Origin: Rhyacichthys aspro
Lineage: Eukaryota > Chordata > Actinopteri > Gobiiformes > Rhyacichthyidae
Assembly: GCA_036850595.1 (NCBI GenBank)
Contig: CM072154.1
Location: forward strand, 9,431,330 to 9,495,329
DNA length: 64,000 nucleotides
Reading direction: 5' to 3'
Each line of letters starts with the position of its first letter. Within the stretch, counting starts at the first letter, position 1. A program made the position numbers and the translations under genes. Of the stretch, positions 22,201 through 33,913 are shown in pieces. Below the pieces are notes generated by a model that saw nothing but the letters and a program-made list of their open reading frames with translations, did no database searches and was not told the DNA's origin.

Positions 22201-25200
22201 AACACAGCACATAGCCTACAGCCTGTTTGTTGTGTTCTTCTTCTAATTGGATAATATAGGGACACAATTATACCAGAAACATGTATTCTATGTTGCAAAA
22301 AGGAAAAGCCATACAATAATAGCATATGGGAGTTGCTGAATATTCTTGCACTCTATAGAGCTTGTATTTTTATTGATTTAGCCCAGTACCAAAATCAATG
22401 TTACTTAGGATGACCATATTTCCAGACCTCCAAACTGGGACACTTACATTTTCTTTTCACAAACCCACTGGCAGATGAAAAAATGTGTTTGTGTGTTTTC
22501 AGTTTAAAACAATGGTTATTCAAGTGTTTTATATTAATAAAACCAGAGCTGCAATTGTGCATTTGAACACAAGCAACCAAAAAAGCTACAAAAAAAACAT
22601 GTCCCAAGCACATCATAGATGCACATGTTCCCAATGAAGCTACAGCCTCAGGTTGAATAAATGGGTATGGGGAAGAAAAAAAAAAACATGGTGGGGCCAA
22701 TGAATTAATTGACAAAAGTCTATGGAAAACTGCTGTGAACTCTGCATCAGTGATTGGTGTTTGTTAAAATGGGGACAATAGGGACATGGTTTGTTCAAAA
22801 CTTGGACATATTTTTGTTTTTACAGATATTTTTTGGGACATGGCGTGTGATCAATCGACAACACCCCATAGAGGAAACCTGTAAGAAACCACAAAGGAGG
22901 GTACTGCCTTAAAAAGACAGACAGACAATAGGTGCTGAACAAATAATTGATCCAAATATAGGCCACACCAAAACAACGATAAGAAAACTGGCAACATTTA
23001 GGAAAAATGCCTTTGCGGGAGAGTGGGAAGACTGTTAACTGAAAGGTCAAGGTCAGGGTCATGACCTGGCCTAGGGTCAAGAACTGCAGAAGGGAGAGGG
23101 AGCAGATCAGGTCTAATTAGTCTACCATACACAGTGCACATGGGATTCAAATAAAAGACTGATAAATAATGCAAAATTGCGAGAGAGAGGCCAATGTTTC
23201 ATAAAGTTTAGATCACTGCTGGAAGAAGGGAAAATGTCCAAAATCCTCAGGCAAAGAAATATTTTAGACTTGTTTACATGCTTTTACCTCTTTTAATACG
23301 TTTTAGTGAAGTTCTCAACAACGACAAATGAAAAACATGAACTAATCTCAGACAAGTTTTCTAGTTACAGCTTACTCTAGACTAACAGGACGATACTTCA
23401 AGGTTAATTCAGGTTATGCATGTCGTGAAAAATATATTGCTGTGACTGAAGTGCATCCTCATAATTCTACTTTTTCCTGACGTTTGACTGTAAATATTCA
23501 GTATTGTTGACACTATTGGCCCGGTCACAGATGAAGCAGTCTCAGAGTCTGTGAACTGATTCCACTGAGCAATGAAAAGGTTGTACCATTTCCACATTGA
23601 TTTACTGAGTGCTGAAATGCACCTTTTAGATTAAGATGGCGTCCTGCTAAGAGCCAAAGCAGAAGGTCAGCGAGAGTCAGTCAACATTTGTCCTGTCAGC
23701 TCCGAGGCCAGACGTCGGAAACAGCGTGTTCTTGACCCAGACGTGGACAAGTGTCGAGGCTGCAAGGTGACTTTGAGGAGAGTGTGAGGCACATTACCCA
23801 GAGCTTTAACCCTCCAGCCGGCAGCCTTGTCTACCAGATGTAAATTCCTCCACTGTTACGGAACGCTTATGCAACTCAAATTATGAATGAGTAAATGAGT
23901 ATGGCACTCGCTTTAAGAAAGGAAAACTGCCTGTGTCCAGACGGCCGAGTTTGCACTTCCGTTTTTTTTTTTAACTTTTTCCAAGTTCTGGACATTTTTT
24001 CCATCATTGTAAAACAGCTCTGCTCTGAGGTAAAGCTGTCTGGGTTATAGCAGAGCCACGCTTGAGTTTTCCAAATGTAATGTGTGATGAGCCTTTGAAT
24101 CCAAGCAGTGGAACTATGATATGAAAAGAGCAAAATGAATGTGGTCTAATTGAAAACTTTCCTGTCTAGAGTAGAGCATACAATTTTTATTAGAGCACAC
24201 GGTGTGAGTTATGTCTGGTGCGGGTTTGACATCAGACGAAGATTATGTCTGGGGTATTCTATCTATAAACTACTACACAAGCCCACATTATCTCCTAATG
24301 ATACAAAACAACACATTTTCAAATAAAAGGGACATTCCGTATCAAATATTTTCTAATTGATTGATTATTAACCTAATTGATAAAAACTTTGCTATAATCT
24401 TATCTGCCAGCCACACATATAGTATATTGCATTGTTGTTGCTTTACATTCTATGCTTTTAATTTGAAATTTAAGGTTCATTAAAAGGTCATTTTGAACTA
24501 TTCTCTCTTTGTTTGCCATATTGTACCTTGATGGCCACATAGCCTTTTGTCTCTACTTAGATTTCGTCATTTCTGCTGTTCAGGCTAATTTGACCTTTGA
24601 TCTCTTTTCCTTTGATTAATACATAAGCGAGCAGTAATGACACAATATTCACAAAAGTTGAACCTAAATGTGCAAATGTGATTTAATTATTATGATTATT
24701 ATGATTATTATTATTACGACACCTTTGTATAACAAATTTATTCACGACAGTACACTCCCAGTCTAGAAAAACAGACAGGAGCAACACCACAGAGGCTAAG
24801 AGACTGCTATGAATGGGGTCAGTGTAAAATGCTACACAAGTAAATGTATGTAAAAACATACACTGATGCACTGATGGTAGTTTTGGAAGTTTTAGTAGCC
24901 TTTGTAGTTGTGATGAAAGTGTGTTTTCATTGGCCCCATTAGCAGCCACACATAGCACAACGCCTGCTATTGCTTAATCTTTTACAAAATACCGGCCGAT
25001 TCATTTGAAGTCATTAGAGTTAGCCGAAGGATCAAGATCAACTCTGTTAACTTGTGTATTAATAAATGTGTTCATAACTTTAATGGCTTGTCTCTTAATG
25101 AAATGGAATATATTTCATTGCGATCAGTTCACGTTGCACAAGAGCCTGGCAGTTCTTGAGACCACTACTAACAGGATTCTCGTCTGGGCAGCGCTGGTAT

Positions 25201-27900
25201 ACTATCATTGTGCAATAAGGAATCTCATTTCCTTCCTGCCACAACTTAAGATCCCTGGAAAACACTGCCCCTTTTTTCCAAAGTGCATGAACTAATATGT
25301 TCCATCAACATGGAAACTACATACATGCACTTCCACTCTGGACGCGGCCCTGTCGTTATGTAACAGGATTCTGATCAATACTTGAATGTTTGTAGAAAGA
25401 ATGCGAACGTCTTAAGTCCAGTGGAAAGTTGTGGAGTAGCTCATGGATTTTTCCTTTTTCAGCATTCGAAAATCCCATGAAACAATATACCCCCTCGTCG
25501 AGACAGTTTTCTGTCTTGTCCAGGTTTCCAGTTCCATTCTGCTGCAATGTATCAGCACAATGCAGTCGAAACTGAGCGTTTTATCTTAAAACAACATGCA
25601 CTCCTCCCATTAGTTCTAAATAAAGACAGCATTAGAGCCTTAACATTCACCATTAAGCTGCAAGGAAAAACATATTTAATCCAGTGGGTCTTAAAGTGAT
25701 TTGAGTGGTTTCTTTGGCTTGTTTTGGGAGGCATTACGTGTCATCAGAGATCACAGGGAGAGGCCGGAGAATCACATCTGCAGCTCTTCTTAAACAGTTG
25801 TGGGTGCTAAGACAAATCAAAGCATTCCAGGCCGACAGAGCTAAAAATAGATTCTGAGAAGGGTGTGTGTCTGTGTGTTCAGGCTTTGCAATAATTCTGT
25901 GAAAGGCCTGTCACAGCCCAAATCCAGTGTTTACACAGAGAGTAGTAAACAGTTCATTTGCGTCCGCTTGTTCATTATTTGAGGTCAATCCAAATCATTC
26001 ATCATGTGTTCGACGTTTCTTTCCAAACTGTCGTGCATCGTGGGTGTGATTCAAAAAGGGAGGAACTTATATGCAAATGAGAGCTGGAATGAGGAAATTC
26101 AGAGGAGTTTGAGTAATCAGATGTGGCTAAATGTCCAAATATAGCACAGGTTAAGGGTCAGTTAGGTAAGTCTATCTACACGTGTATCTTTGTGCCGGTA
26201 CCAATCCCAAATAAATGGAGAGGAATGGGTCAGGAAGGGTAGTGTAAAAACCTATGCCAGACTAAATATGTGAAGCACTAGATGATTTGGTGTGGAAACT
26301 CCAGAAAGGTGCAGCCACAAGAAATTTTTGGAACAGTAGCTAACAAATGAACTTTAGGCTAAAAGTAAGTAAAAAATTGAATTCATTCATTGATTCATTT
26401 TCTGGGGGCTGGAGGCTAACTGACAGCTAATCTCAGGCAACAACACAACAGACAAACCACTCACATGTATTTACTATGCACAATTTGGATTTACCAGGTA
26501 AAATACACATGCCTAAGTTACTCAAGTAAGATTTTGAATAAGAAAAAACGCTCTATGTTGTATGTTGTAGCGACATAAAGATACATAGAGATTATAACAG
26601 TAACATGGATTAACAAATAACTAGCTTGTATTTAAAACTCAGCCTCCACTAGTCTGGAGGCTGTCGGTGTCGGCCTTTCGCTCTCTGTAGAGACTCACTG
26701 CCCACTTCTGATTGGCAAAATGGTGTCATGTGACATCCACTGTCTGAAATTGCTCTGAGTGTATTCTACAGTGAAGTGATCAAATTTGATTAGTTTTAAA
26801 TGAAAGTAATTAAACGAGTATGAGTAACTGTACGCCGGGACCCTTTCACTTAAGCTAGGTAAAAGTAACTCACTAAATGTAACTTTGTTTGAAGAAGAAA
26901 CACTGAAGTAAATGTGCATGAAATCAAATCATTAAGGTGTCTATGGGCGTTCTGATGAGATAGAGATAGAAATAGCATGAGAATAGAGAAAAGAGATAGC
27001 AAGCAACAGTTTTTTCGTTCATAACCCACCTCCACCCCAGCTCCTTTAGTTGCATGGTCTCTTGTTGCATGTAAAAGAATCAGAAAGTACCAGAACAGGG
27101 CTTCACTTTCAAATTTAAACTTAATATATGTAGTGGTCCTGACTAAATGAGTGCAGTAAAAGTAGTGACTGCTGTCTAGGAAAGTGGCAAAGGCCCAGTG
27201 ACCTGGTTGATGTGGTCTCCTTGGCCTTGAGCTTGGATCTGGGTCCCACATGGTTCCATGCCTTCACTTGCATCAAGCATCACTCGGCGGCCTGCAGCGG
27301 ATTGTGGTATATTCTGTCGAGCAGGTTCCACTGGGAGCAACGAGTAAGATGTTTCCGAGCTGGAAAGTAATCCTGAGATAAAAACCTTGTGATAATTAGC
27401 CTGAATACTGTAAGTTATGTAAGGTTGCTCTTTTAAAAGGCACAATTCAAACGTAGTAAAGAGATGCTAAGTACGTTTGTAAATGGGACGCTGATTGGAT
27501 TGTGGATTTGGCAGTAAACCAGCTGGCTTTAAACAAACAGGAAAAGGCTGTGAATGTTAAGGTTAGCAGGCAGCGCTGTTGATTCTGGAGTGGAATTACA
27601 CATTTCATGGGACTGATTAAGGTAAATGGTTTCTTTAATGGTAAAACGTATGCATTAGGTTTAGTGGAACAAGAAAAAAAAAAGAGTTGGACATAGAGTG
27701 GAGTTTTAATTTGAACATTCAGTGCTGTGCTGCTTGAGTTTAGAGAAAAAAAAAGGATTTATGGGTGAGACTGTGGTCCAACTAAAACCATGTCTCTGTA
27801 AAAACGTTAACACCTCTGTAACATTAAAAATTCACACATTTTCCGTGTGTGTGGATGAATTGCCTATACATTCTTGAACAAAATGACACTAAAGAGGATA
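22200..27900. other. intergenic region between nfatc2 and atp9a
   Basis: No coding exon could be supported. It contains a possible degraded DNA-transposon segment around 22410-22850, a nuclear-receptor half-site cluster (23044-23079), a (TTA)-type repeat near 24690-24717, and a perfect octamer ATGCAAAT (26071-26078). Confidence 0.6.
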
Positions 27901-27917
27901 TTACTGTTGCTCTAGCT

Positions 27918-28445
27918 CAATGATTCTCAAACTTTTCTCACTGAGTACCATTCCATAGAATATTTGTCTGTCCAAGTACCAGCGCATTACCTGTGTGATA
28001 TTAAAGTCAGGTAAAGCAAGGAAGACTATAGAGGTATATAGTTTAGTGTAGGAATAGTGTTATCTTAAATCTACAGTAGTTTTAATCCAATTCAAACTGA
28101 GTAGTGGTTTTATTTATATTTGAACAGATTATATGGCATTTTAGTTGGTCCTTGAAGGGTTAATTGTTTTATTTGGAACTTTGAAGATTTTACGTAATTT
28201 TACTTGTTGAGCAGGTCAAAAGAGTATTTATTTGGACTTTAACAAGATCTAATTGGTTTTAGTTGAACATGAACAGATTTCGAGCTATTTTAGAGGGGCT
28301 TTGCCTCAAAATAGGATGGTGATAAAGAAGGTGCACTCTGAAAAAGACAAATATATACAAATAACACTTCTGCGACTTCCCTAGTACCACTGAAGGAAGT
28401 CTGAGTACCACCAGCGGTCCTCGTACCACAGTTTGAGAACCACTG
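27918..28445. mobile_element. non-autonomous hAT element with readable target duplication
   Basis: Ends CAATGATTCTCAAACTTTTC and (inverted) CAGTGGTTCTCAAACTGTGG fit the hAT-Charlie terminal consensus. Flanks CTCTAGCT (27910-27917) and CTCCAGCT (28446-28453) agree at 7 of 8 bases. The 528-bp interior is non-coding. It sits just beyond the atp9a poly(A) site. Confidence 0.85.
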
Positions 28446-28714
28446 CTCCAGCTTCATATCCTTGCCTGTAAACAGTGAGGCCTCAGGGACTCCCCCCTCT
28501 GGTAAGACAGTGCCAGGCCTCTTCATCCTGGTGTATGTCCTGTGTAACTCGCACCTCATCACAAAACAGGGACCAGTATCACAACCATACGGACCACCAG
28601 TACTCCTCACTCAGACTCAAGCCGCAGTCTGTTGGAAACTTCCACAAAGTTCTCATTGTTGGTAAACCTATTGTTTCCCTGTTTCCGTGACTGTAATCAT
28701 AAAAACCACACAGT

Positions 28715-30055
28715 AAAAGAAAACATGAGATTTATTAATCATCATCACAATATTGACACATTTTCCCTTTTTTTTTTTTTGTTCTGCTCATTTGAGTGCA
28801 ATTACCAGCATGAATAAAAAAAAGGGTTAATAAATAAAAAAGTCATTTACAGTCACCCAAATTTTTTTTAGTCCAACATAAAAATATAATAATCAGTAGT
28901 AGAAACAAAACAATGTGCAAATGGAGTCAGGATTATTATGTTTTAGCTTCGTTTAAAGGACAAATGAGGAGAACATTGTTATGGCACCTTGGACACACCT
29001 CACACGTAGGTCACATCATAAAAGTGACCACTACACTAGGAAAATAAAATGTTAAGAAGGAAATAAACAGTGCTGTTGTTTTTCAATGTGCAGTAATACT
29101 TTACAATATTCACACTGTAGCTTTGATTCTCTTTTTTTTTTCTTTAGAGCGAGGTTAGTAACAGTGAGAAGTGAGTGGGCCCCGGATCAGACATAGAGTA
29201 GAAGTGGGCAGCCCGGTCACTGGTGTGTATTTTCAGTTATGGCTTTCGGATCACCGTTCCAGTGAGTCATCGTGCGCTGCTGAAGCATAGCCACATGAGA
29301 TGAGGCGCCTTCCCCGAGTGGACGCAGAGCTGGTCGAGGAACGCCGTTAGAAAACCTTGGCTACAAATAACTAACACCTCTGTAGGCATTTTCACCCCGC
29401 TCCACAAACACTGACAGCTCGACCATTTGGTCAGCCTCGATCGGGTGGAAAAAAAGACGAGCTTAACGCGAGCCACCGTGGGTCAGGCTAAAAATAAACA
29501 GCCGCACCACCTCCGCCATGTCGAATTGCAGCATCAAGTGACGCATAAACAAACACCTGCGGACGCGCCTTTCATGCAAACTCTGGTTGGTAAACTTTTT
29601 TTTTGAAAGTATGTAATTTGGAGCCAGTTTGGGAAAGTCTTTTTAAGGTTCAAGTGGAAATGAGAGAAATTTTTAGCATACACGTGAGGGATGACTCAGA
29701 TCAACCTTTTCCAGTTATTTCCCTTGATATAAAGTGATATATTGTTCCATTTAAATCCCACGTTATTGAGTTATTATTATTGATAATCATGTTTTCGGAA
29801 AAGAACTGCCACATTTGGGTCATCTCGATGCTGACAGCCCATTATGTTACAAAAGCTAGTCCCATTCTTGACTGTATTTGGCAGCTTAATACTTGGCGTG
29901 TTGCGAGTCACGATGCTTTTAATACAAACCCCTCCATCTCAGTAAACGAATAAATTAAAGAGCGTGAACCACGTGTGATTCTGTAGTGTCAGCGCAGGTT
30001 CCCGGAGGAGTGAAAACATTCGATATCCACTGTTAACCGGGCGGAGGACTCTTCT
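28715..30055 (-). other. atp9a: probable atp9a 3' untranslated region
   Basis: Non-coding sequence follows the stop codon. A minus-strand AATAAA at 28731-28736 is followed by a GU-rich run (TGTGTGGTTTTT), a good poly(A) configuration, giving a UTR of about 1.3 kb. The part near 29260-29580 is comparatively CpG-rich for a UTR. Confidence 0.5.
28731..28736 (-). promoter_or_regulatory. atp9a: atp9a poly(A) signal
   Basis: AATAAA on the minus strand with a GU-rich downstream element within 30 bases. The first clear signal of this quality after the atp9a stop codon that I noticed. Confidence 0.5.
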
Positions 30056-33000
30056 TTAGGAGGTGAGTTTGGAGTAGCTGGGCGGGGAGAAGCGTCTGCG
30101 CAGGTATTTGAGGATGTAGAGCGGCAGGCAGCTCACCAGCGTGATGACCGTCACCTTCCACAGGAACGACACGGTGGTGATGAAGTACACGTCTGCCGCA
30201 CACAAGGTGAAAGGTCAGGGCGCTTAGCAATAACATCAAAAGGCTACATCCATTTCTGCATTTAAATATTGAATGAAATCATGAAAAACAACTTATGTCA
30301 GAGTGGCTTGTTTTCATGCATTACTACAAACAACAAGCCTCACTTTAATCCAGGATAAAAACCAGCTACCGTAAGCTGAACTTTTTTAAATTGCACAAAC
30401 GTCAGAAGAATAGCCCTTTAAATCTATTCCTGTCTTACATCAGGAGGGAAAAAAGTGTCCAAAAAGGGTTTCACTTGACCGCATGCCAGTCATGATCCTC
30501 AGTGGTCGAGATTGTAGGCTGAAAATGGGCCTCCACACCCAACATAAAGCTGAAAATAAAGCCTCGGAAAGCTTTTGGCTACGAGGCTTTGTATGTCACG
30601 AGTCTTAATATGGCACGGCTAAGTCTATTTTTTAACCAGTTTAGGTAAATAAGTGTTCAAAAACCTGGCAACACACAGGTTACATAAACACTAACAATAG
30701 CCTTCTTGTCTGCTGTAAACATGTTTTATAGTGTTTCTATGTAGCTCTGTAGAAAGAACAGTCCTTTTTTGGCCCAAACATACCTATAAACTTGCTGGCA
30801 GTGTTCACACAGGAAACTGACAGGACAGTTGGCATTTCCTCTTTGATATTATGGTATTCCTGAGCTTCATCCACACCAGGACATCTTGTCATTGCCCTCA
30901 CCTTTAGCCTTCCTAGCATCCCATATTATTTTACTCTAGAGGCTTCATTTTAATACAGGGGACTCCCTCACAGTGATACAATGACGTACTATTTCAAGGT
31001 CAGCCACTCGAAAACAACATTCATCCGGCAACGGCGAAGTGCATTCGAAACACAAAACTTTTCAAAACGTGCTGCATTTCTGTCGGCTTACCTATGAACT
31101 CGTGCAGGAAAACGAGCGAGGCGATGTAGCAGGCCAAGCTCAGCAGCTCGCCGACGATCATGAGCCAGTGCCACGTCTGGATGGTCAGCGCCACCATGAG
31201 CAGCTCGGTCAGGATGAGAGAGGTGAAGGAAATGGCGACGATGTGGACGAACTCGGAGTCGAAGAGCAACAGCGCTCCGTACATGATGATGCTCCCTGGA
31301 GTTGGAAATACGATTAAGAATAGCTTCGAGTTAAATGAGGTTGGGTTTTAAGATTGTCATGTGGTTATCTGCCAGTTACATGTTCATGTCCGGGTCCGAT
31401 TCAAGTACTTTTAGGACTCTTTGAGGACTTTTGGCTCAGCTTTTACTTAACTTTCACAATCATACCAAAGCCCACGCCATAGACAATGCATCTTCATCCA
31501 CTTTAACTGTACAAAAGAAATCCCAATACAACTAGAGAAGAGCCCTTGATGAAGCTGTGTCAATAAACAGAGTACATGTGGAAACCAGTCCCTGTTGTGT
31601 AATAATAATGATACGTAGTAACTTTGTGTTTTGACAGAAATATATAAAAGGTTTCGGGGCGTAGCAAGGGATGCCCCTGCAGATTCCTTTTCAGTGTAAA
31701 TGGGCCATGTAGGAAAGCCCTGCCATAAATAAACTCGGAAGAAAGTGCGTGGGTTGATTAAGATTAATTTGTAACAAAAGAAACAAAAAAACTTTCCTTG
31801 GGATGGTTTTCTAATAGTTTCTTACCTTGGTAGATACTTATCAGGACCCATATTAGAAAAGTCTTGTATGATAGTGGTCGGCCCTATGACAACAAAACAA
31901 GACACTCTAAATCTATGGCATATGTATATCTGGAAACGTTTAGGATTAGATTGCAATGAATAGCGCACCTTTAAGAGATCTTTGTATAACTCTGGATACA
32001 ACATGGCGACCTCAGACTTGACATCTTTGTCGAGCACCAGGGAGAAGACGGGGAACATGGTGTAGATTGTGGAGTAGCTGAAACAGAACTCATCAATCAG
32101 CTCAATAAACACAGCTCAGCAACATGGAATTTCACACATTGCATTGTGAACTGTTGTGGGAATTGGATTAGGCCCGTTCTTAATACTTTCATATTTTCCC
32201 CTCACTAGCATTTCAACAAGGCTTTAACACAAGAGGAAATGCCAAGGCAGCCAAATGCTCTCTTGATAAGTCATCTCGATTGTGCCTTACCCAATAATCA
32301 GGAATCCTTGGTAGAGTGGAACTGAGGCGAAGTAGAAGACAGAAGAGAAAACTGTCTGGAGAAGGAAGATTAAACAAAAATTAATATCTGCAATATCTAT
32401 AACAGTCAGGTTTCACTGCTTTGTGTTTTTAAAATACACGCTACAGTTGCCAACTCAGACAGGTCACAGTGGGGGTTGTGGTCGAGGTTAATGTAACCCC
32501 AAACTCCACGATGCAGTGAGTCACAGGCTTTCCCTCTTTTTGTGGGGGCTGAGTTTGGACCGGGACATGGGAATGGGATTGGGGACTACGTCTATGCGGA
32601 GGAGGCACAGAAGGGCACCGGGGGCCCAGACCTCTGAGTCATCGTGAACCTCACCCTTTCATGACCACCTCTGAAGGAATCCCTGCCTCACCCCCATGAC
32701 TTGTCTACACAATATTGTCTGGATTAAAAAAAAATTGCATTGTTCAAAAAACAAGAACTGAATTTGTGTGGATCATCTTCCAGGATTTGATGAGCACTGT
32801 TGACGTGCTTCCATGCAGCCTTTTTGTGGAGGGGATACTAATCAGTTTCAGATGGTCTTTAATATGCCAGACCTCCATGTGAATGCACAAAGTGAGTAAA
32901 AATGGGTCGGGAGAGGGTGTAGGGAGCACTTAATATGCCAACTCACCAATAGTGTGGTAATAAAGAGGATGGTAAATGGGTAATGCTCTTGTAATAACTA

Positions 33001-33913
33001 ACATGTTGCTATAAATTATGGCATGTTATAACAATGTAAGAACCACTCATGCAGGTCAAGTTCTACTTACACACGTGTTTGCTTTTTAGTTAATTTGTGG
33101 GATAACTGACGACCAGTGAATTTCAAATCATGTGAGATATATTCTTTATAATGTTATAATACCTGGAATAGGTCTCTGTGTGACTGGTCTTGGTATTTGG
33201 TATAACATTTTTACTCAGTCTTGCATCAGTCTGAGATGTGTAAGATTTTGACATTCAAACCAAGACCATATGTCATCTATTTAAACTCAAACACTTTTGA
33301 TTGACTTCAAATCAAATATTTTTCCATTTATAACTTTTCCCTGCTCACCTCTCTACATCTGGGAGCAACTTTATTTTTATTTATTTATTTACCTTTATTT
33401 AAGCAGGAAAGTCCCACTGACATTACAAATCTCATTTGCAGGGGAGTCCTGGCCCAGGGAAAACCTACGCAGACGTGACAGAACTCCACAAAGAAAGGCC
33501 TTTCCCTGATTGGGGATCAAACTCAGGAGTACTAACCACTCCGCCATTGTCCCATTCTTATCTTATTCATGTCTTTGTCATTGCTTTGTCTTGATTAGTG
33601 TGGTCCTGACTGCAACACCAAAATTCTCTAATGAAAAGGCCAAAATGTGTATGGACATACATTGTTTTCATTTGACATCATCACAATTGAAAAGTAAAAG
33701 CATTACACCGGTTGCACCCATACATTATTGTATGTGTCCACTGTGATAGTGCTCTACCTGCATAGTGCTGATGCACAGACTCCTGTGGATGACAAACTGG
33801 CTGAGCGCTGCAGACCTCTTGTAGCTGTTGCGACCGTGAACCATGAGGAGACGACCTAAATGTTTGAACTGAGTTACAGAGAAGTCGGCCGCTAGCGAGG
33901 CCTGCTTTCCCTC
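30056..33913 (-). CDS. atp9a: atp9a exons 23-28: membrane segments 5-10 and C-terminus
   Basis: Six exons (33758-33913, 32291-32355, 31969-32077, 31826-31883, 31092-31295, 30056-30192) encode the second half of the membrane domain. Hydrophobic stretches in order include [73 protein letters not shown] and [15 protein letters not shown]. The protein ends in a short basic tail, [17 protein letters not shown], and TAA at 30056-30058. Human ATP9A ends with the same residues. Confidence 0.95.

Noticed and set aside
22410..22850. Complete DNA transposon starting AGGATGACCATATTTCCAGA
   Set aside because: The left end looks transposon-like, but I could not find a matching inverted right end or target duplication.
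31822..32112. 96-codon continuous frame through atp9a exon 25 and the following intron
   Set aside because: The exon part is real, but the frame continues past a GTGCGC donor. Homology resumes at 31883 after a TAG acceptor, so the extra codons are intronic.
33500..33551. tRNA gene on the minus strand
   Set aside because: Only a degenerate A/B-box head followed by repeat sequence and a short-repeat tail. It is a SINE, not a folding tRNA.
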